From the NCBI RefSeq assembly GCF_003732425.1, contig NZ_MOBX01000013.1, forward strand, positions 186,001-250,000: a DNA stretch of 64,000 bases, written 5' to 3'. The notes under the pieces were generated by a model. The model did no database searches, had not been told where the DNA came from, and was given only the letters and a program-made list of their open reading frames with translations. How positions within the stretch are numbered: position 1 is the stretch's first letter; each line of letters begins with the position of its first letter. The stretch comes from Pseudomonas fluorescens. Lineage in GTDB: Bacteria; Pseudomonadota; Gammaproteobacteria; Pseudomonadales; Pseudomonadaceae. Positions 52,586-61,324 of the stretch are shown here, piece after piece. The translations under genes were made by a program, and so were the position numbers.

Positions 52586-53734
52586 TTACGTGCGGTCGAC
52601 AGCCGCCGGCATACGAAGTATCGGCTTGATGGTGATCCCGCTTTCACTATCAGCCATCGCTTCGTTGACCTGATCAAAGGTGTAGAACCGGCACAACTTG
52701 TCAAAGGGGAAACGCCCTTGCAGGTGCAGATCGACAAGCGTGGGAATAAATGCGTTGGCGACCACGTCACCCTGGACGATGCCCATGATGCGTTTGCCCG
52801 GGATCATCACGTCGTTGATGTTGAAAGCGACTTCGGTGCCCATCTTGGTCGCGCCGACGATGCCACAGGTGCCCAGCGTCGTGAGTGCGTCGATGGCCTG
52901 ACGTAGAACTTCCGCGCGTCCGGAGCATTCCAGGCTGTAATTCGCCCCGCCTCCAGTAATCTCGCGAATGCGCTCCACCGGGTCTTCTTCCCGACTGTTG
53001 ATGACGTGTGTGGCGCCGACCTCAAGCGCCAGTTTCAAGCGACTCGGCGTAACGTCCACGGCGATAATGGTCGTCGCGCCGGCAACCCGGGCGGCCATCA
53101 CCGCTGCCAGACCGACTGCGCCGGCACCGAATGCAACGAAGCTGCTACCCGCTTCAACTCGTAGGGCCTTGAGCACAGAACCAGCGCCTGTCTGTATGCC
53201 GCACCCCAAAGGGCCAAGCAGTTCCAGCGGTGCTTTTTTCGATACTTTGACCACGTTGCGCTCATTAGCGATCACGTAGGTCGAAAAGGATGACTGGCCG
53301 AAGAAGTGATCGTGTATCGGGGCTGCGTTGTCGCAACTGCAGGTGGAGGTGCTGCCGTCGAGGCGTCCACCACCAAAATTCAGTGGGTGCATATGGGAGC
53401 AATGCGCCGGATGTCCGGTCTCGCATGGCAGACAAAGTCCGCAGGACATGTAAGTCATGACAACGTGATCGCCAGGAGCGATGGTTGTCACAGCACTGCC
53501 TACGGCCTCAACAATCCCTGCACCCTCGTGGCCCAGAACGATGGGCAGCGGTGTCGGAAATAGCTGGTCGCGTACGACCATATCGGTGTGGCAAACACCC
53601 GTTGCAACAATGCGTACACGAACTTCGTCGGGACGCGGAACGGCCAACTCGGCACGTTCAAACTGAAGTTTGCCGCCTGCCTCACGCAAGACGGCGACTT
53701 TGACTTCGATAGGCATGAGCGCGGTTCGGGACAT
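52586..53734 (-). CDS. Zinc-dependent aryl-alcohol dehydrogenase
   Basis: 382 residues of the medium-chain dehydrogenase family. Catalytic zinc residues are the Cys in GVCHTD, the His in GHEGAG and Cys in LGCGIQTGAG. The structural zinc loop CGLCLPCETGHPAHC is present, as is the NAD fold GAGAVGLAAV. Overall it resembles benzyl alcohol dehydrogenases (XylB, AreB). It would oxidise benzyl or salicyl alcohol to the aldehyde used by the next gene. GAGGA precedes the ATG at 53734; it starts 40 bases after catA. Confidence 0.88.
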   Translation of the reverse strand: MSRTALMPIEVKVAVLREAGGKLQFERAELAVPRPDEVRVRIVATGVCHTDMVVRDQLFPTPLPIVLGHEGAGIVEAVGSAVTTIAPGDHVVMTYMSCGLCLPCETGHPAHCSHMHPLNFGGGRLDGSTSTCSCDNAAPIHDHFFGQSSFSTYVIANERNVVKVSKKAPLELLGPLGCGIQTGAGSVLKALRVEAGSSFVAFGAGAVGLAAVMAARVAGATTIIAVDVTPSRLKLALEVGATHVINSREEDPVERIREITGGGANYSLECSGRAEVLRQAIDALTTLGTCGIVGATKMGTEVAFNINDVMIPGKRIMGIVQGDVVANAFIPTLVDLHLQGRFPFDKLCRFYTFDQVNEAMADSESGITIKPILRMPAAVDRT

Positions 53735-53774
53735 GAACTTATCCTCTTGAATAAATGGGTTATCGAGCATTGAC

Positions 53775-54713
53775 CTACGCGTCTTGCAGAGCACGCTGGC
53801 GATTGCTGCGTTGTTGCGCCTGAGCGCTGGCAGCGTGACGCAACTGGAAATCAAAGGTCATTTGTGCGAAACGCCCCGACACTTCGTGAGCGATGGATTG
53901 GGTTTCGTCATCAACGAAATGCACTTCACCAATCAAGCCGTCCCGGGTGGCATAGGCAAAGTCATCCCAAAGATACTTATCGTTAGAAAGGTTGATTTGG
54001 GTGGTCAAATGCTCATAGCCCGGAGCCGACACGAAGAAATGAATATGCGCTGGGCGCTGGCCATGCCGGCCCAAATGGTTGAGGCACTGTTGAGTAGGGC
54101 CTTGAGGGTTACAGCCATAACCCGACGGCACGATGCTTCTGACGCGATAACGCCCTTGCGCGTCGGTCACGATGCGCCGACGCAGATTGAACGGCGATTG
54201 GCTTTTGTCGAAGTGGGAGTAGTTGCCTTTACTGTCAGCTTGCCAAAGATCAACCAGCGCACCTGCAATGGGTTGTCCTAGTGTGTCCAGAACCTGACCG
54301 TCTAGAAACATCGGTGTGGCGATAGCGTCTTCGCTACCATCGTCCATCCGCGCAAATCCCTGACACAGCGGTGCGCCAGCCACATACAGGGGGCCCTCGA
54401 TCGTGCGCGGTGTTCCGCCGCTGCGCCCTGCTTCCGCCTCTTTGGCATCGTTGAGAAGATCAAGGAAATGCTCGATCCCCAACCCTGCCACCAAGAGCCC
54501 AGCCTCATTGTTTTTACCCAGTCGATTGATGTACTCGACCCCCGCCCAAAACTCATCTTCGCTGATCTCAAGCTCCTCAATGAGTCGCGCAGTTTCCTGC
54601 AGAATTCGCAGCACAATCTGTTTGCTGCGCGGGTCTCCAGCCTCTTTTTTCATCCCGGCTGCGTCTTGAAAAAATTCGCGGATTTCAGCGGTTTGGGAAA
54701 TGCTGACAGTCAT
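53775..54713 (-). CDS. catA: Catechol 1,2-dioxygenase
   Basis: 312 residues, the CatA length. The N-terminal dimerisation/lipid-binding helices (residues to about 100) precede the beta-sandwich with ligands Tyr (EGPLYVAGAP and RSIVPSGYG regions) and His-His (RPAHIHFFVSAPGYEHLTTQ). It cleaves catechol between the hydroxyls (intradiol, Fe3+) to cis,cis-muconate. AAGGTG lies before the ATG. It stands between salicylate hydroxylase and alcohol dehydrogenase genes, so it serves catechol from both the salicylate and Ben branches. catB and catC are not in the window. Confidence 0.94.
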   Translation of the reverse strand: MTVSISQTAEIREFFQDAAGMKKEAGDPRSKQIVLRILQETARLIEELEISEDEFWAGVEYINRLGKNNEAGLLVAGLGIEHFLDLLNDAKEAEAGRSGGTPRTIEGPLYVAGAPLCQGFARMDDGSEDAIATPMFLDGQVLDTLGQPIAGALVDLWQADSKGNYSHFDKSQSPFNLRRRIVTDAQGRYRVRSIVPSGYGCNPQGPTQQCLNHLGRHGQRPAHIHFFVSAPGYEHLTTQINLSNDKYLWDDFAYATRDGLIGEVHFVDDETQSIAHEVSGRFAQMTFDFQLRHAASAQAQQRSNRQRALQDA

Positions 54714-54785
54714 GATGATTTCACCTTTTATTGTTAGGTGCGGACTGCGCCAGTCGCTAAGGACTGGCGAGCGGCAGGCATGGAT

Positions 54786-56069
54786 TCAGACAGCTTGTGC
54801 CCATCCGAGTCGAGTGTGCGCCTCAGCCAGGTCGGCTTGCATGTCGTGGTTCCACAACCAGTCAAAGCGACTGGCGAGCGTTGTCGAGAGAAGTGGCTCC
54901 TGGTCCGCTACCTTGGCGTCGCGGAACTCGTAGAGTTCGCCCGCTTCCCAGGAAGTGCGCTGAACGCGGCAGGCACGCGGACGGCGAATGGCGTCATAAA
55001 CCTCAAGCACCTGCTTCGCGTCACGTTGCAAAACCCGCGGATCGGCCAGCAGGCGTGCCAGTAACCAGGCATCTTCCAGCCCCTGTCCGGCTCCGGCGCC
55101 TTGGTGCGGCAGCATCGCGTGCGCCGCGTCGCCGATCAGCCCGACACGGCCGTGGACGTAACCCGACAATTCGTCCAGTTCGTGAAGTGCCCAAAGGGTG
55201 GGATTGGGAATGCATTCAAGCAATACGCGAACGGCATCTCCCCATTCGCTGAAGGCTTCGAGCATCTCGGCCTGGGTGGTGTTTTTCACCCAGGGTTTGT
55301 CGGCCGGCCATACCGGATTGGCGTCAGTCCGATCCGAAACAAATGCCACGACGTTGATCAGTCGACCCTGTTTGACCGGGAAAGTCAGGATGTGGGCATC
55401 GAGGCCCAAATACATTTGCGGAACGTTGATCAAATGCTCATCGACGCCCGCCGCACGATAGGCGTCGCGCAGCTGCGAGCTGTCAATCATTCCGCGGTAG
55501 GCACAGGTGCCACTAAAGCGAGGGGTAACCAAAGGCTGGCCCAAGCCCTGGAGTACGTAATCACGAATGGAGGATTTGATTCCATCTGCTGCAATCAAGA
55601 GATCGCACTGATGGTGCGTGCCGTCGGTGAATTGGACACTGACGCGATCACCCGTCTCATCTACGCTGACTGCGCGTTTACCGAAAACGGCGATGCCCTC
55701 TGGCAATTGACTGGCCAGTGCATCGAGAAAATCTGCGCGGTGTACTGAAGACTGACCGACGCCTTCAGCAATGCTTGCGCCGAGATAGCCGGCATCGACA
55801 CCCCGACGCCATTCAAACCAGATGTCCTGCCAAGGCTGAGCGGTCCGGTCGGCGATTTGCTCGTATGGCTTGCCGATGCCCAGACCTTCGATGGCCCTTA
55901 CCGCGTTGGCGCCAAATGAAACACCTGCGCCGACTTCGCCGAATGCCGGTGCAGCTTCAAACAGTTGAACGTCCAGATGTTGATGACGGCACAGATCCAG
56001 TGCGAGGGCGACACCTGCGATACCACCGCCAACGATAGCGATTTGCAAGACAGATTTAGGGCTATTCAT
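54786..56069 (-). CDS. nahG: Salicylate 1-monooxygenase (NahG/SalA-like)
   Basis: 427 residues, the size of salicylate hydroxylase. FAD motifs are GGGIAGVALALDL at the N-terminus, LLIAADGIKSSIR in the middle and GLIGDAAHAMLPHQGAGAGQG near residue 310. The pattern of the whole chain fits class A flavoprotein hydroxylases such as NahG, and the divergent NahR-like gene supports it. It decarboxylates and hydroxylates salicylate to catechol with NADH and O2. AAGG precedes the ATG at 56069. It is the first gene of the operon that continues into catA. Confidence 0.9.
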   Translation of the reverse strand: MNSPKSVLQIAIVGGGIAGVALALDLCRHQHLDVQLFEAAPAFGEVGAGVSFGANAVRAIEGLGIGKPYEQIADRTAQPWQDIWFEWRRGVDAGYLGASIAEGVGQSSVHRADFLDALASQLPEGIAVFGKRAVSVDETGDRVSVQFTDGTHHQCDLLIAADGIKSSIRDYVLQGLGQPLVTPRFSGTCAYRGMIDSSQLRDAYRAAGVDEHLINVPQMYLGLDAHILTFPVKQGRLINVVAFVSDRTDANPVWPADKPWVKNTTQAEMLEAFSEWGDAVRVLLECIPNPTLWALHELDELSGYVHGRVGLIGDAAHAMLPHQGAGAGQGLEDAWLLARLLADPRVLQRDAKQVLEVYDAIRRPRACRVQRTSWEAGELYEFRDAKVADQEPLLSTTLASRFDWLWNHDMQADLAEAHTRLGWAQAV

Positions 56070-56112
56070 GGGGAAACCTTTATGTTGTTTTTGGAATAGC
56101 TCGATCATGACT

Positions 56113-56130
56113 ATTCACAAAACATTGATA
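56113..56130. promoter_or_regulatory. Possible NahR-type operator
   Basis: ATTCA-N8-TGATA is an imperfect dyad in the 144-base gap between the hydroxylase and the NahR-like gene, 44 bases before the hydroxylase ATG. Half-sites of the ATTCA/TGAT kind are typical of NahR-bound sal and nah promoters. The position fits, but I am recalling the consensus rather than aligning it. Confidence 0.5.
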
Positions 56131-56213
56131 AATGGCCTCACTCCCATACAAATTATCACCAACCTGAATACTGGTATGCTTGCAACCTCGTCACTCCTCC
56201 CGAGATGCCTGCA

Positions 56214-57113
56214 ATGCACCTACGCGAACTCGACCTGAACCTGCTGGTGATCTTTCATCAACTATTGATCGACCACAGTGTTTCCGGTGCGGCTGAAACG
56301 CTTGGCCTCACTCAGCCGGCCGTGAGCAACGCACTCAAGCGTCTGCGTACCTCACTCAATGACGAATTGTTTGTACGCACCCATCAAGGCATGCAACCAA
56401 CGCCCTACGCGTTGCAAATGGCCGAGCCGGTGTCTCAGGCAATCAACCTCCTGCACAGCGCGATCAATCGCCAGGACGAGTTCGATCCGGCCACCAGCCA
56501 AAAACGCTTTGTCGTAGCGATGACCGACATCGGCGAGATTTACTTCATGCCGAGATTGATTGAGGCCCTGCTCAAGCAGGCCCCCGGAATTTCGGTCAGC
56601 ACGCTGCGAAGCAATGCGGGACTGTCTGAAAGTCTTGCCAGCGGCGAAGTGGATCTGGCGGTCGGATTACTGCCCGATTTGCAGGCAGGCTTCTATCAAC
56701 GGCGTTTGTTTCATCATCGATACGTGTGCCTGTGCCGCCAGGATCATCCGCTGACACAACAACCCATGACGCGAGAACGTTTTTGTGAATATGCGCACGT
56801 GAGAATCGTTGCGGCCAGTACCGGACATGGTGAGATCGACACGCACATGCAGCGGGCTGGCCTGCAACGCCAGATACACCTGGAGGTGCCGCACTTTGTG
56901 GCGGTTGGGCATATCTTGCAGAACACCGATCTTGTCGCGACCGTGCCTGAGCGCTTCGCCAGCAGTTGTAGCGGACCGTTCGGTTTGACCATCCTGCCGT
57001 TGCCATTACCGCTGCCGGAGATTGCGATCAATATGTTCTGGCACACCAAATACAACCGCGATCCGGCCAACAAATGGTTCCGGCAACTGATGTTTGATCT
57101 CTTCAGCGATTGA
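56214..57113 (+). CDS. nahR: NahR/SalR-like LysR activator
   Basis: 299 residues, against 300 for NahR, and it starts MHLRELDLNLLVIFHQLLID in the same way. The helix-turn-helix LGLTQPAVSNALKRLRTSL, the segment AMTDIGEIYFMPRL, and the end WFRQLMFDLFSD follow NahR closely. It activates salicylate genes in the presence of salicylate. It diverges from the hydroxylase-catA-alcohol-aldehyde operon. An ATG three codons earlier (56205) is an alternative start. Confidence 0.92.
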   Translation: MHLRELDLNLLVIFHQLLIDHSVSGAAETLGLTQPAVSNALKRLRTSLNDELFVRTHQGMQPTPYALQMAEPVSQAINLLHSAINRQDEFDPATSQKRFVVAMTDIGEIYFMPRLIEALLKQAPGISVSTLRSNAGLSESLASGEVDLAVGLLPDLQAGFYQRRLFHHRYVCLCRQDHPLTQQPMTRERFCEYAHVRIVAASTGHGEIDTHMQRAGLQRQIHLEVPHFVAVGHILQNTDLVATVPERFASSCSGPFGLTILPLPLPLPEIAINMFWHTKYNRDPANKWFRQLMFDLFSD

Positions 57114-57145
57114 GTTTCAGACGCTAAGGGCGCCATGGCAGCAGG

Positions 57146-58048
57146 TCATTGCCAATGCTCACAAAGTTTTACCAACTCATCGACCACGTACCTGACCTTC
57201 GGCCGCAGATGCGAGACCTTTGGCCAGACGGCATGCACATCAACTGGGTCAGGCTCGTAATCTTCCAGCACTTCGACCAGCCTCCCAGCCTCCAGGTCTT
57301 CTCTGAACAGGCAGCGCGGCATCTGGCACAAGCCTGTCCCGGCGACGGCGGCAAGAATCATCGCTTCGCCGTCGCCTATTTGATGCGTGGACGGTGGCGC
57401 ATAACGGACCGTTTCCGCCCCTTGCCTGACGCGCCACGACAAAGGCTGGCCGCGACGATGACCGACGATGCAATGGTGATGGCTTAAGTCCTCCAGTGTT
57501 TGTGGAACTCCAAACCGCTGCAGATACCCGGGCGCCGCACAAATCGCCCAGCGTTGGCGAGTAAGCCGGCGTGCTACCAGGCCGCTGGTGTCCTTCAGCT
57601 CACCGAAGCGCACCAAGAGATCAATGCCTTCTTCAAATGGATCAACAATGTGGTCGGAAAACGTCATATTCAGTTGCAGTGCGGGGTATTTGTTGGCGAT
57701 CTCGAACAGCAATGGCGCGACGACCCGACGTCCAAACGCCACAGGAATGTCCACTCGCAAGCGACCGGATGGCTCCCCTGCCCCCGGCCCGAGGCCACTT
57801 TCCGCTGCGCCGATTTCCTCGAGCGCTGTGGAGCACGCGGTAAAATACGCTTCACCGTCGGCCGTCAGAGAGATGCGTCGTGTGGTGCGGTGGAACAGCT
57901 GTGTGCCCAGTCGATCCTCAAGGCGGGCAATCGATTTGCCCACGGCCGACTTGGATAGGCCGAGGCGTTCTGCGGCCTGAGTGAAGCTTGTTGATCGGGC
58001 GGCGACCACGAACGTGATAACGCCCTGAAACGAATCGACAGGAATCAT
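57146..58048 (-). CDS. LysR-family transcriptional regulator
   Basis: 300 residues. The helix-turn-helix FTQAAERLGLSKSAVGKSIARLEDRLG is at about 22-48 and the body is of the CrgA/DmlR-like subgroup. It diverges from the tautomerase, ABM and nitroreductase genes, so it probably senses a quinone or electrophile and controls them. It converges on the NahR-like gene with 32 bases between and no terminator seen. Confidence 0.88.
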   Translation of the reverse strand: MIPVDSFQGVITFVVAARSTSFTQAAERLGLSKSAVGKSIARLEDRLGTQLFHRTTRRISLTADGEAYFTACSTALEEIGAAESGLGPGAGEPSGRLRVDIPVAFGRRVVAPLLFEIANKYPALQLNMTFSDHIVDPFEEGIDLLVRFGELKDTSGLVARRLTRQRWAICAAPGYLQRFGVPQTLEDLSHHHCIVGHRRGQPLSWRVRQGAETVRYAPPSTHQIGDGEAMILAAVAGTGLCQMPRCLFREDLEAGRLVEVLEDYEPDPVDVHAVWPKVSHLRPKVRYVVDELVKLCEHWQ

Positions 58049-58215
58049 GCGGATAATCTGATTGTAGAGTTTGGATCTACCCAGATTATAGTTTCAGGCT
58101 GTTTATCGCCAGATGATTCGACATTAGCATTGAGTCTCGAAAAACATCGGTGCGACTCGCTTCAAGCGTGCAAGCACACCGATTATCCAGATCAATGTCC
58201 AAAGAGGAATTTGTC

Positions 58216-58413
58216 ATGCCTGTTGTACGAGTCAGCTGGTTTGAAGGTAAAGAACACGAGCAGAAAGCCGCTGTTGCCGCAGACATCACCGCGAGCATCG
58301 TCAAGCACACCGGTACTGATGCGAACTACATCTACGTCATTTTTGAAGACGTCGCCGCCTCCGACTGGGCCGGTGCCGGCAAATTGTTTGGAGAGGCGCC
58401 GGAGAAATCCTGA
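58216..58413 (+). CDS. 4-oxalocrotonate tautomerase-family protein
   Basis: 65 residues after the start at 58216; Met removal exposes Pro1, the catalytic base of the tautomerase superfamily (PVVRVSWFEGKEHEQK). GAGG lies eight bases upstream. Small members convert enol and keto forms of aromatic breakdown products. In meta-cleavage pathways it acts on 2-hydroxymuconate, but no meta genes are here. It is the first of three small genes (tautomerase, ABM protein, nitroreductase). Substrate unknown. Confidence 0.85.
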   Translation: MPVVRVSWFEGKEHEQKAAVAADITASIVKHTGTDANYIYVIFEDVAASDWAGAGKLFGEAPEKS

Positions 58414-58483
58414 CCCGATCGTTAACGCCTGCATCGGCTAGTTCAGCGATGCATTCTCACTAGCGTCTAAGGAAAAACCCTCC

Positions 58484-58837
58484 ATGCATCCACATATCTC
58501 CTGCCTGTTCTCCCTCGCGGTCAAACCCGCTGACTTCCCCGAATTCAAAGCGCTGATCGCCAACATTGTCGAAGCCACCAGCGCTGAGCCGGGCACACTG
58601 GTTTACGAATACAGTGTCAATGAAGACAACAGCACCGTTCACATCCTCGAGCGCTATAAGGCCGATGCCGTGGTCAGTCACGTAGACACCACGTTTGCAC
58701 CATTCGGCCAGCGTTTTCTTGAGCTGTGCACCGTCACCAATCTTGTGGTGTATGGCACGCCAGACGCCGAAATCCGTAAACGTCTGGATCCGTTCGGGGC
58801 GGTCTATATGACCCCGTTCGATGGTTTCAGCCGCTAA
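58484..58837 (+). CDS. ABM-domain (antibiotic biosynthesis monooxygenase-like) protein
   Basis: 117 residues. The ferredoxin-like ABM fold is suggested by FKALIANIVEATSAEPGTLVYEYSV and the pattern HILERYKADAVVSHV. Relatives such as YgiN are quinol monooxygenases that act without cofactor, or simply bind aromatics. AAGGA precedes the ATG. It lies between the tautomerase and a nitroreductase gene on the same strand, so a role in oxidising or clearing quinols is plausible but not shown. Confidence 0.8.
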   Translation: MHPHISCLFSLAVKPADFPEFKALIANIVEATSAEPGTLVYEYSVNEDNSTVHILERYKADAVVSHVDTTFAPFGQRFLELCTVTNLVVYGTPDAEIRKRLDPFGAVYMTPFDGFSR

Positions 58838-58905
58838 TTTTCAGACGGCGCAGGCTCCACACCAATGACTGGGTCTGCGCACTCTCCTCCCGCACAGAGA
58901 CCCTC

Positions 58906-59520
58906 ATGTCCGATATCGCAAACATTATCAAATCCCGCATTTCCGCCAACAGCTACGACACTGAGCGTAGCTTGAGCGATCAACAGGTTGCCGAGCTGAT
59001 CGAGTTGGCTACCCATGCACCTTCCGCGTTCAATCTGCAAAACTGGAAATTCCTCGCCGTACGCAGCGCCGAAGCCAAAGCGCGTCTCCTGCCTCTGGCG
59101 TGGGGGCAGCAGAAAATCGTCGATGCCGCCGTGACGTTTATCGTCTGCGGCACACTCAACCCGCACGAGACATTGCCGTCGGCGCTTAAACCTACCGTGG
59201 ATGCCGGCATCATTGATCAAGCCATCTACGACATGTGGGTGGGCGCCGCAGAAGGCATGTACAAGGAAAACCCACAGCTGCAGCGTGATGAGGCAATTCG
59301 TTCCGGCTCACTGGCAGCCATGACCCTGATGTTGGCCGCGAAGGGCCAAGGCCTGGTGTCTACGCCGATGATCGGCTTCGATCAGTCGGCGGTGGCCAAG
59401 GAGTTTGATCTGTCTGACCTGGAAATTCCGGTCATGCTGGTCACCGTTGGCTACCCGGGTGCGACCAACTGGCCGCAGAAGCCACGCAAGGCCGTCAACG
59501 ACGTTCTGCAGTTCGTGTAA
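58906..59520 (+). CDS. Nitroreductase-family protein
   Basis: 204 residues. FMN-binding features are the R-x-S segment near the N-terminus (KSRISANSYD), THAPSAFNLQNWKF, and the C-terminal loop VTVGYPGATNWPQKPRK. Members reduce nitroaromatics or quinones with NAD(P)H in a two-electron step. It is the last of the small redox set and is followed by a stem-loop with a U-rich tail. Partners and substrate cannot be read from sequence. Confidence 0.87.
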   Translation: MSDIANIIKSRISANSYDTERSLSDQQVAELIELATHAPSAFNLQNWKFLAVRSAEAKARLLPLAWGQQKIVDAAVTFIVCGTLNPHETLPSALKPTVDAGIIDQAIYDMWVGAAEGMYKENPQLQRDEAIRSGSLAAMTLMLAAKGQGLVSTPMIGFDQSAVAKEFDLSDLEIPVMLVTVGYPGATNWPQKPRKAVNDVLQFV

Positions 59521-59532
59521 ACACGCTCGCCT

Positions 59533-59564
59533 CGGCGAAGTCAGATTGATCGCTGGCTTCGCCG
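59533..59564 (+). terminator. Terminator after the nitroreductase gene
   Basis: CGGCGAAGTCAG pairs with CTGGCTTCGCCG (12 bp, one G:U) over an 8-base loop and is followed by ATTTATTGATTTATT on the plus strand. It begins 13 bases after the stop. Confidence 0.7.
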
Positions 59565-59604
59565 ATTTATTGATTTATTCAAAGACATTACAAGCCTTTG
59601 AAGC

Positions 59605-60309
59605 TCAACCCTTGTCGTCGCTGAAAATCCGCAGATTTCTGAAGTGCGCGACTGTCCCGGACTCGATCCAGATACCCACTCCTCCGCGCTGCGCCGCCCC
59701 GTACTTCAGATCCCGTACGATAAACGCTGGTTTCTCGTTGTGATCCAGGAACAGATCAACGTTTGAACCTTTGATCACCAACTTCATATGAATCCATCGA
59801 CCCAACTCGAGGTCGGCGTAGGTCTCGTACTTTTCCGGCGATTCTTTGCGAAGCTGATCAAATCTGAAGTCTGGATAACCGGCGTATTGCACAGAATGAT
59901 TGCGTCGTATCTGGTCATCAGCCGAACTGTTGGTCGGTCGCAGGTAAATGCTTTCGAAGCGTCCTGTCCTGTCGATACGAAAGGCAACACCGACAAATCC
60001 ACGCGCGTATTCAGGTGCGTCTATTGCCAAGTCACTGGCGACGTCGACCTCGATGGAGCCATCCCCAAAATCCATGGGCAGCCACGCCATGAAGTCTCTG
60101 TCGAGCAACCGTTCCCGGGTCGGGTCTTGATAGGAGGAACCGGGCATTTGCAGCGCTAAGGCGTGCTGCCCTTGATAAAGCGTATCGACCAGCGAAACGC
60201 CCGACAGCTGATATTCGGCGGGCGTTGTATATGCGCGCGCCACTTGATCACTTGCCATCACTACTCCAGCTAAAAGACACGCCGCGACTGCGATCGAATG
60301 CAGCATCAT
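59605..60309 (-). CDS. Secreted concanavalin-like (DUF1080-type) protein
   Basis: 234 residues with an N-terminal signal peptide (LHSIAVAACLLAGVVMASD, cleavage near ARA). The mature chain has a jelly-roll lectin/glucanase-like pattern: ARGFVGVAFRIDRTGRFESIY, WIHMKLVIKGSNVDLFLDHN, and GGVGIWIESGTVAHFRNLRI at the end. Such domains (DUF1080, 3-keto-glucoside hydrolase-like) bind or cleave carbohydrates, but the catalytic residues are not recognisable here. GGAGCC precedes the ATG. It lies 72 bases after an SDR gene on the same strand. Confidence 0.7.
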   Translation of the reverse strand: MMLHSIAVAACLLAGVVMASDQVARAYTTPAEYQLSGVSLVDTLYQGQHALALQMPGSSYQDPTRERLLDRDFMAWLPMDFGDGSIEVDVASDLAIDAPEYARGFVGVAFRIDRTGRFESIYLRPTNSSADDQIRRNHSVQYAGYPDFRFDQLRKESPEKYETYADLELGRWIHMKLVIKGSNVDLFLDHNEKPAFIVRDLKYGAAQRGGVGIWIESGTVAHFRNLRIFSDDKG

Positions 60310-60380
60310 CGCAAAGGCTCCAGGCTATGAACAAAAGAGACCCATGACGCAGGCCGGCATGGGTCTGCGATTGTTTCGAA

Positions 60381-61175
60381 TCAGACGATGTCGTCGACCA
60401 CGCCACCATCGACTCTGAGCGAAGCTCCCGTAGTGGCCGATGCTTGCGGCGAGCACACATAAACGATCATGTTGGCCACCTCCTCCACAGTGGCTGCACG
60501 CTGGATGATCGAGCTCGGGCGATGCTGCATCACAAAATCAGCGACGACCGTCTCCAGCGATTTGCCGGTGCGCTCTACTTCACCCTTCATCATGTCTGCC
60601 ACGCCATCGGACAGCGTCGGCCCAGGCAGGACGCTGTTGACGGTCACACCGCTGCCAGCCACGCGTTTTGCGAGGCCACGAGCCAACGCCAACTGCGCCG
60701 TTTTTGACACACCGTAATGGATCATGTCCGCGGGAATATTTCGGGCCGACTCGGAGGCGACAAACACCACCCGGCCCCAACCGTTCTCAACCATGGCTGG
60801 CAGCAATGCGCGACTGAGACGAACGCCGGACATCACGTTGGTTTGCCAGTAGTTGTTCCAGACCTCGTCGTCTGTTTCAAAGAAATCCTGTGGCTCATAG
60901 ATGCCTGCATTGTTCACCAGGATGTCGATGCCACTGACACCAGCGAGCAAGACCTCCACGCCTTCGGCAGAACTCAGATCCGCAGCCACACCACTGACGG
61001 TCGCGCCGGGCACTGCCGCGTGCAACCGAGCGATCGCGTCGTTGACCGAGCGTTCACTGCGACCGTTTATGACAACCGCTGCGCCGGCCTGTGCAAGCCC
61101 CTTGGCAATGGCGAAACCAATACCTCCGGTAGAAGCGGTAACCAGTGCGTGTTTGCTATCGAGTTGAATAATCAT
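60381..61175 (-). CDS. Short-chain dehydrogenase/reductase
   Basis: 264 residues. NAD(P) motif TASTGGIGFAIAKGLAQAG, NNAGIYE, and the catalytic Ser-Tyr-Lys in SESARNIPADMIHYGVSKTA. The segment between Tyr and the C-terminus (ADMMKGEVERTGKSLE) resembles the oxidoreductase group annotated as 3-oxoacyl-ACP reductase-like. CGGAGAA is better spaced to the second of two tandem ATGs (61175) than to the first (61178). A palindrome lies 17 bases upstream. The LysR gene upstream shares its strand and may regulate it. Confidence 0.85.
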   Translation of the reverse strand: MIIQLDSKHALVTASTGGIGFAIAKGLAQAGAAVVINGRSERSVNDAIARLHAAVPGATVSGVAADLSSAEGVEVLLAGVSGIDILVNNAGIYEPQDFFETDDEVWNNYWQTNVMSGVRLSRALLPAMVENGWGRVVFVASESARNIPADMIHYGVSKTAQLALARGLAKRVAGSGVTVNSVLPGPTLSDGVADMMKGEVERTGKSLETVVADFVMQHRPSSIIQRAATVEEVANMIVYVCSPQASATTGASLRVDGGVVDDIV

Positions 61176-61191
61176 CATTTCTCCGTCAAGA

Positions 61192-61216
61192 ATGAGCGGG
61201 TATTTCTACCCGTCAT
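61192..61216. promoter_or_regulatory. Palindrome before the SDR gene
   Basis: ATGA-G-CGGGTA-TTTC-TACCCG-TCAT is a 10-bp inverted repeat with one bulged base, just upstream of the SDR ribosome site. No T-tract follows, so it is more likely an operator than a terminator for the preceding LysR gene. Confidence 0.35.
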
Positions 61217-61324
61217 CTGTTTCTACTGTCGGCGTAGAAAACAAAGCTGCCACTGTATGGGCTGCCCTCGCGTGGATAAATATCGATTCGGAATGGGGAT
61301 CTACAACAGTTTGTTTCAAAAGCG

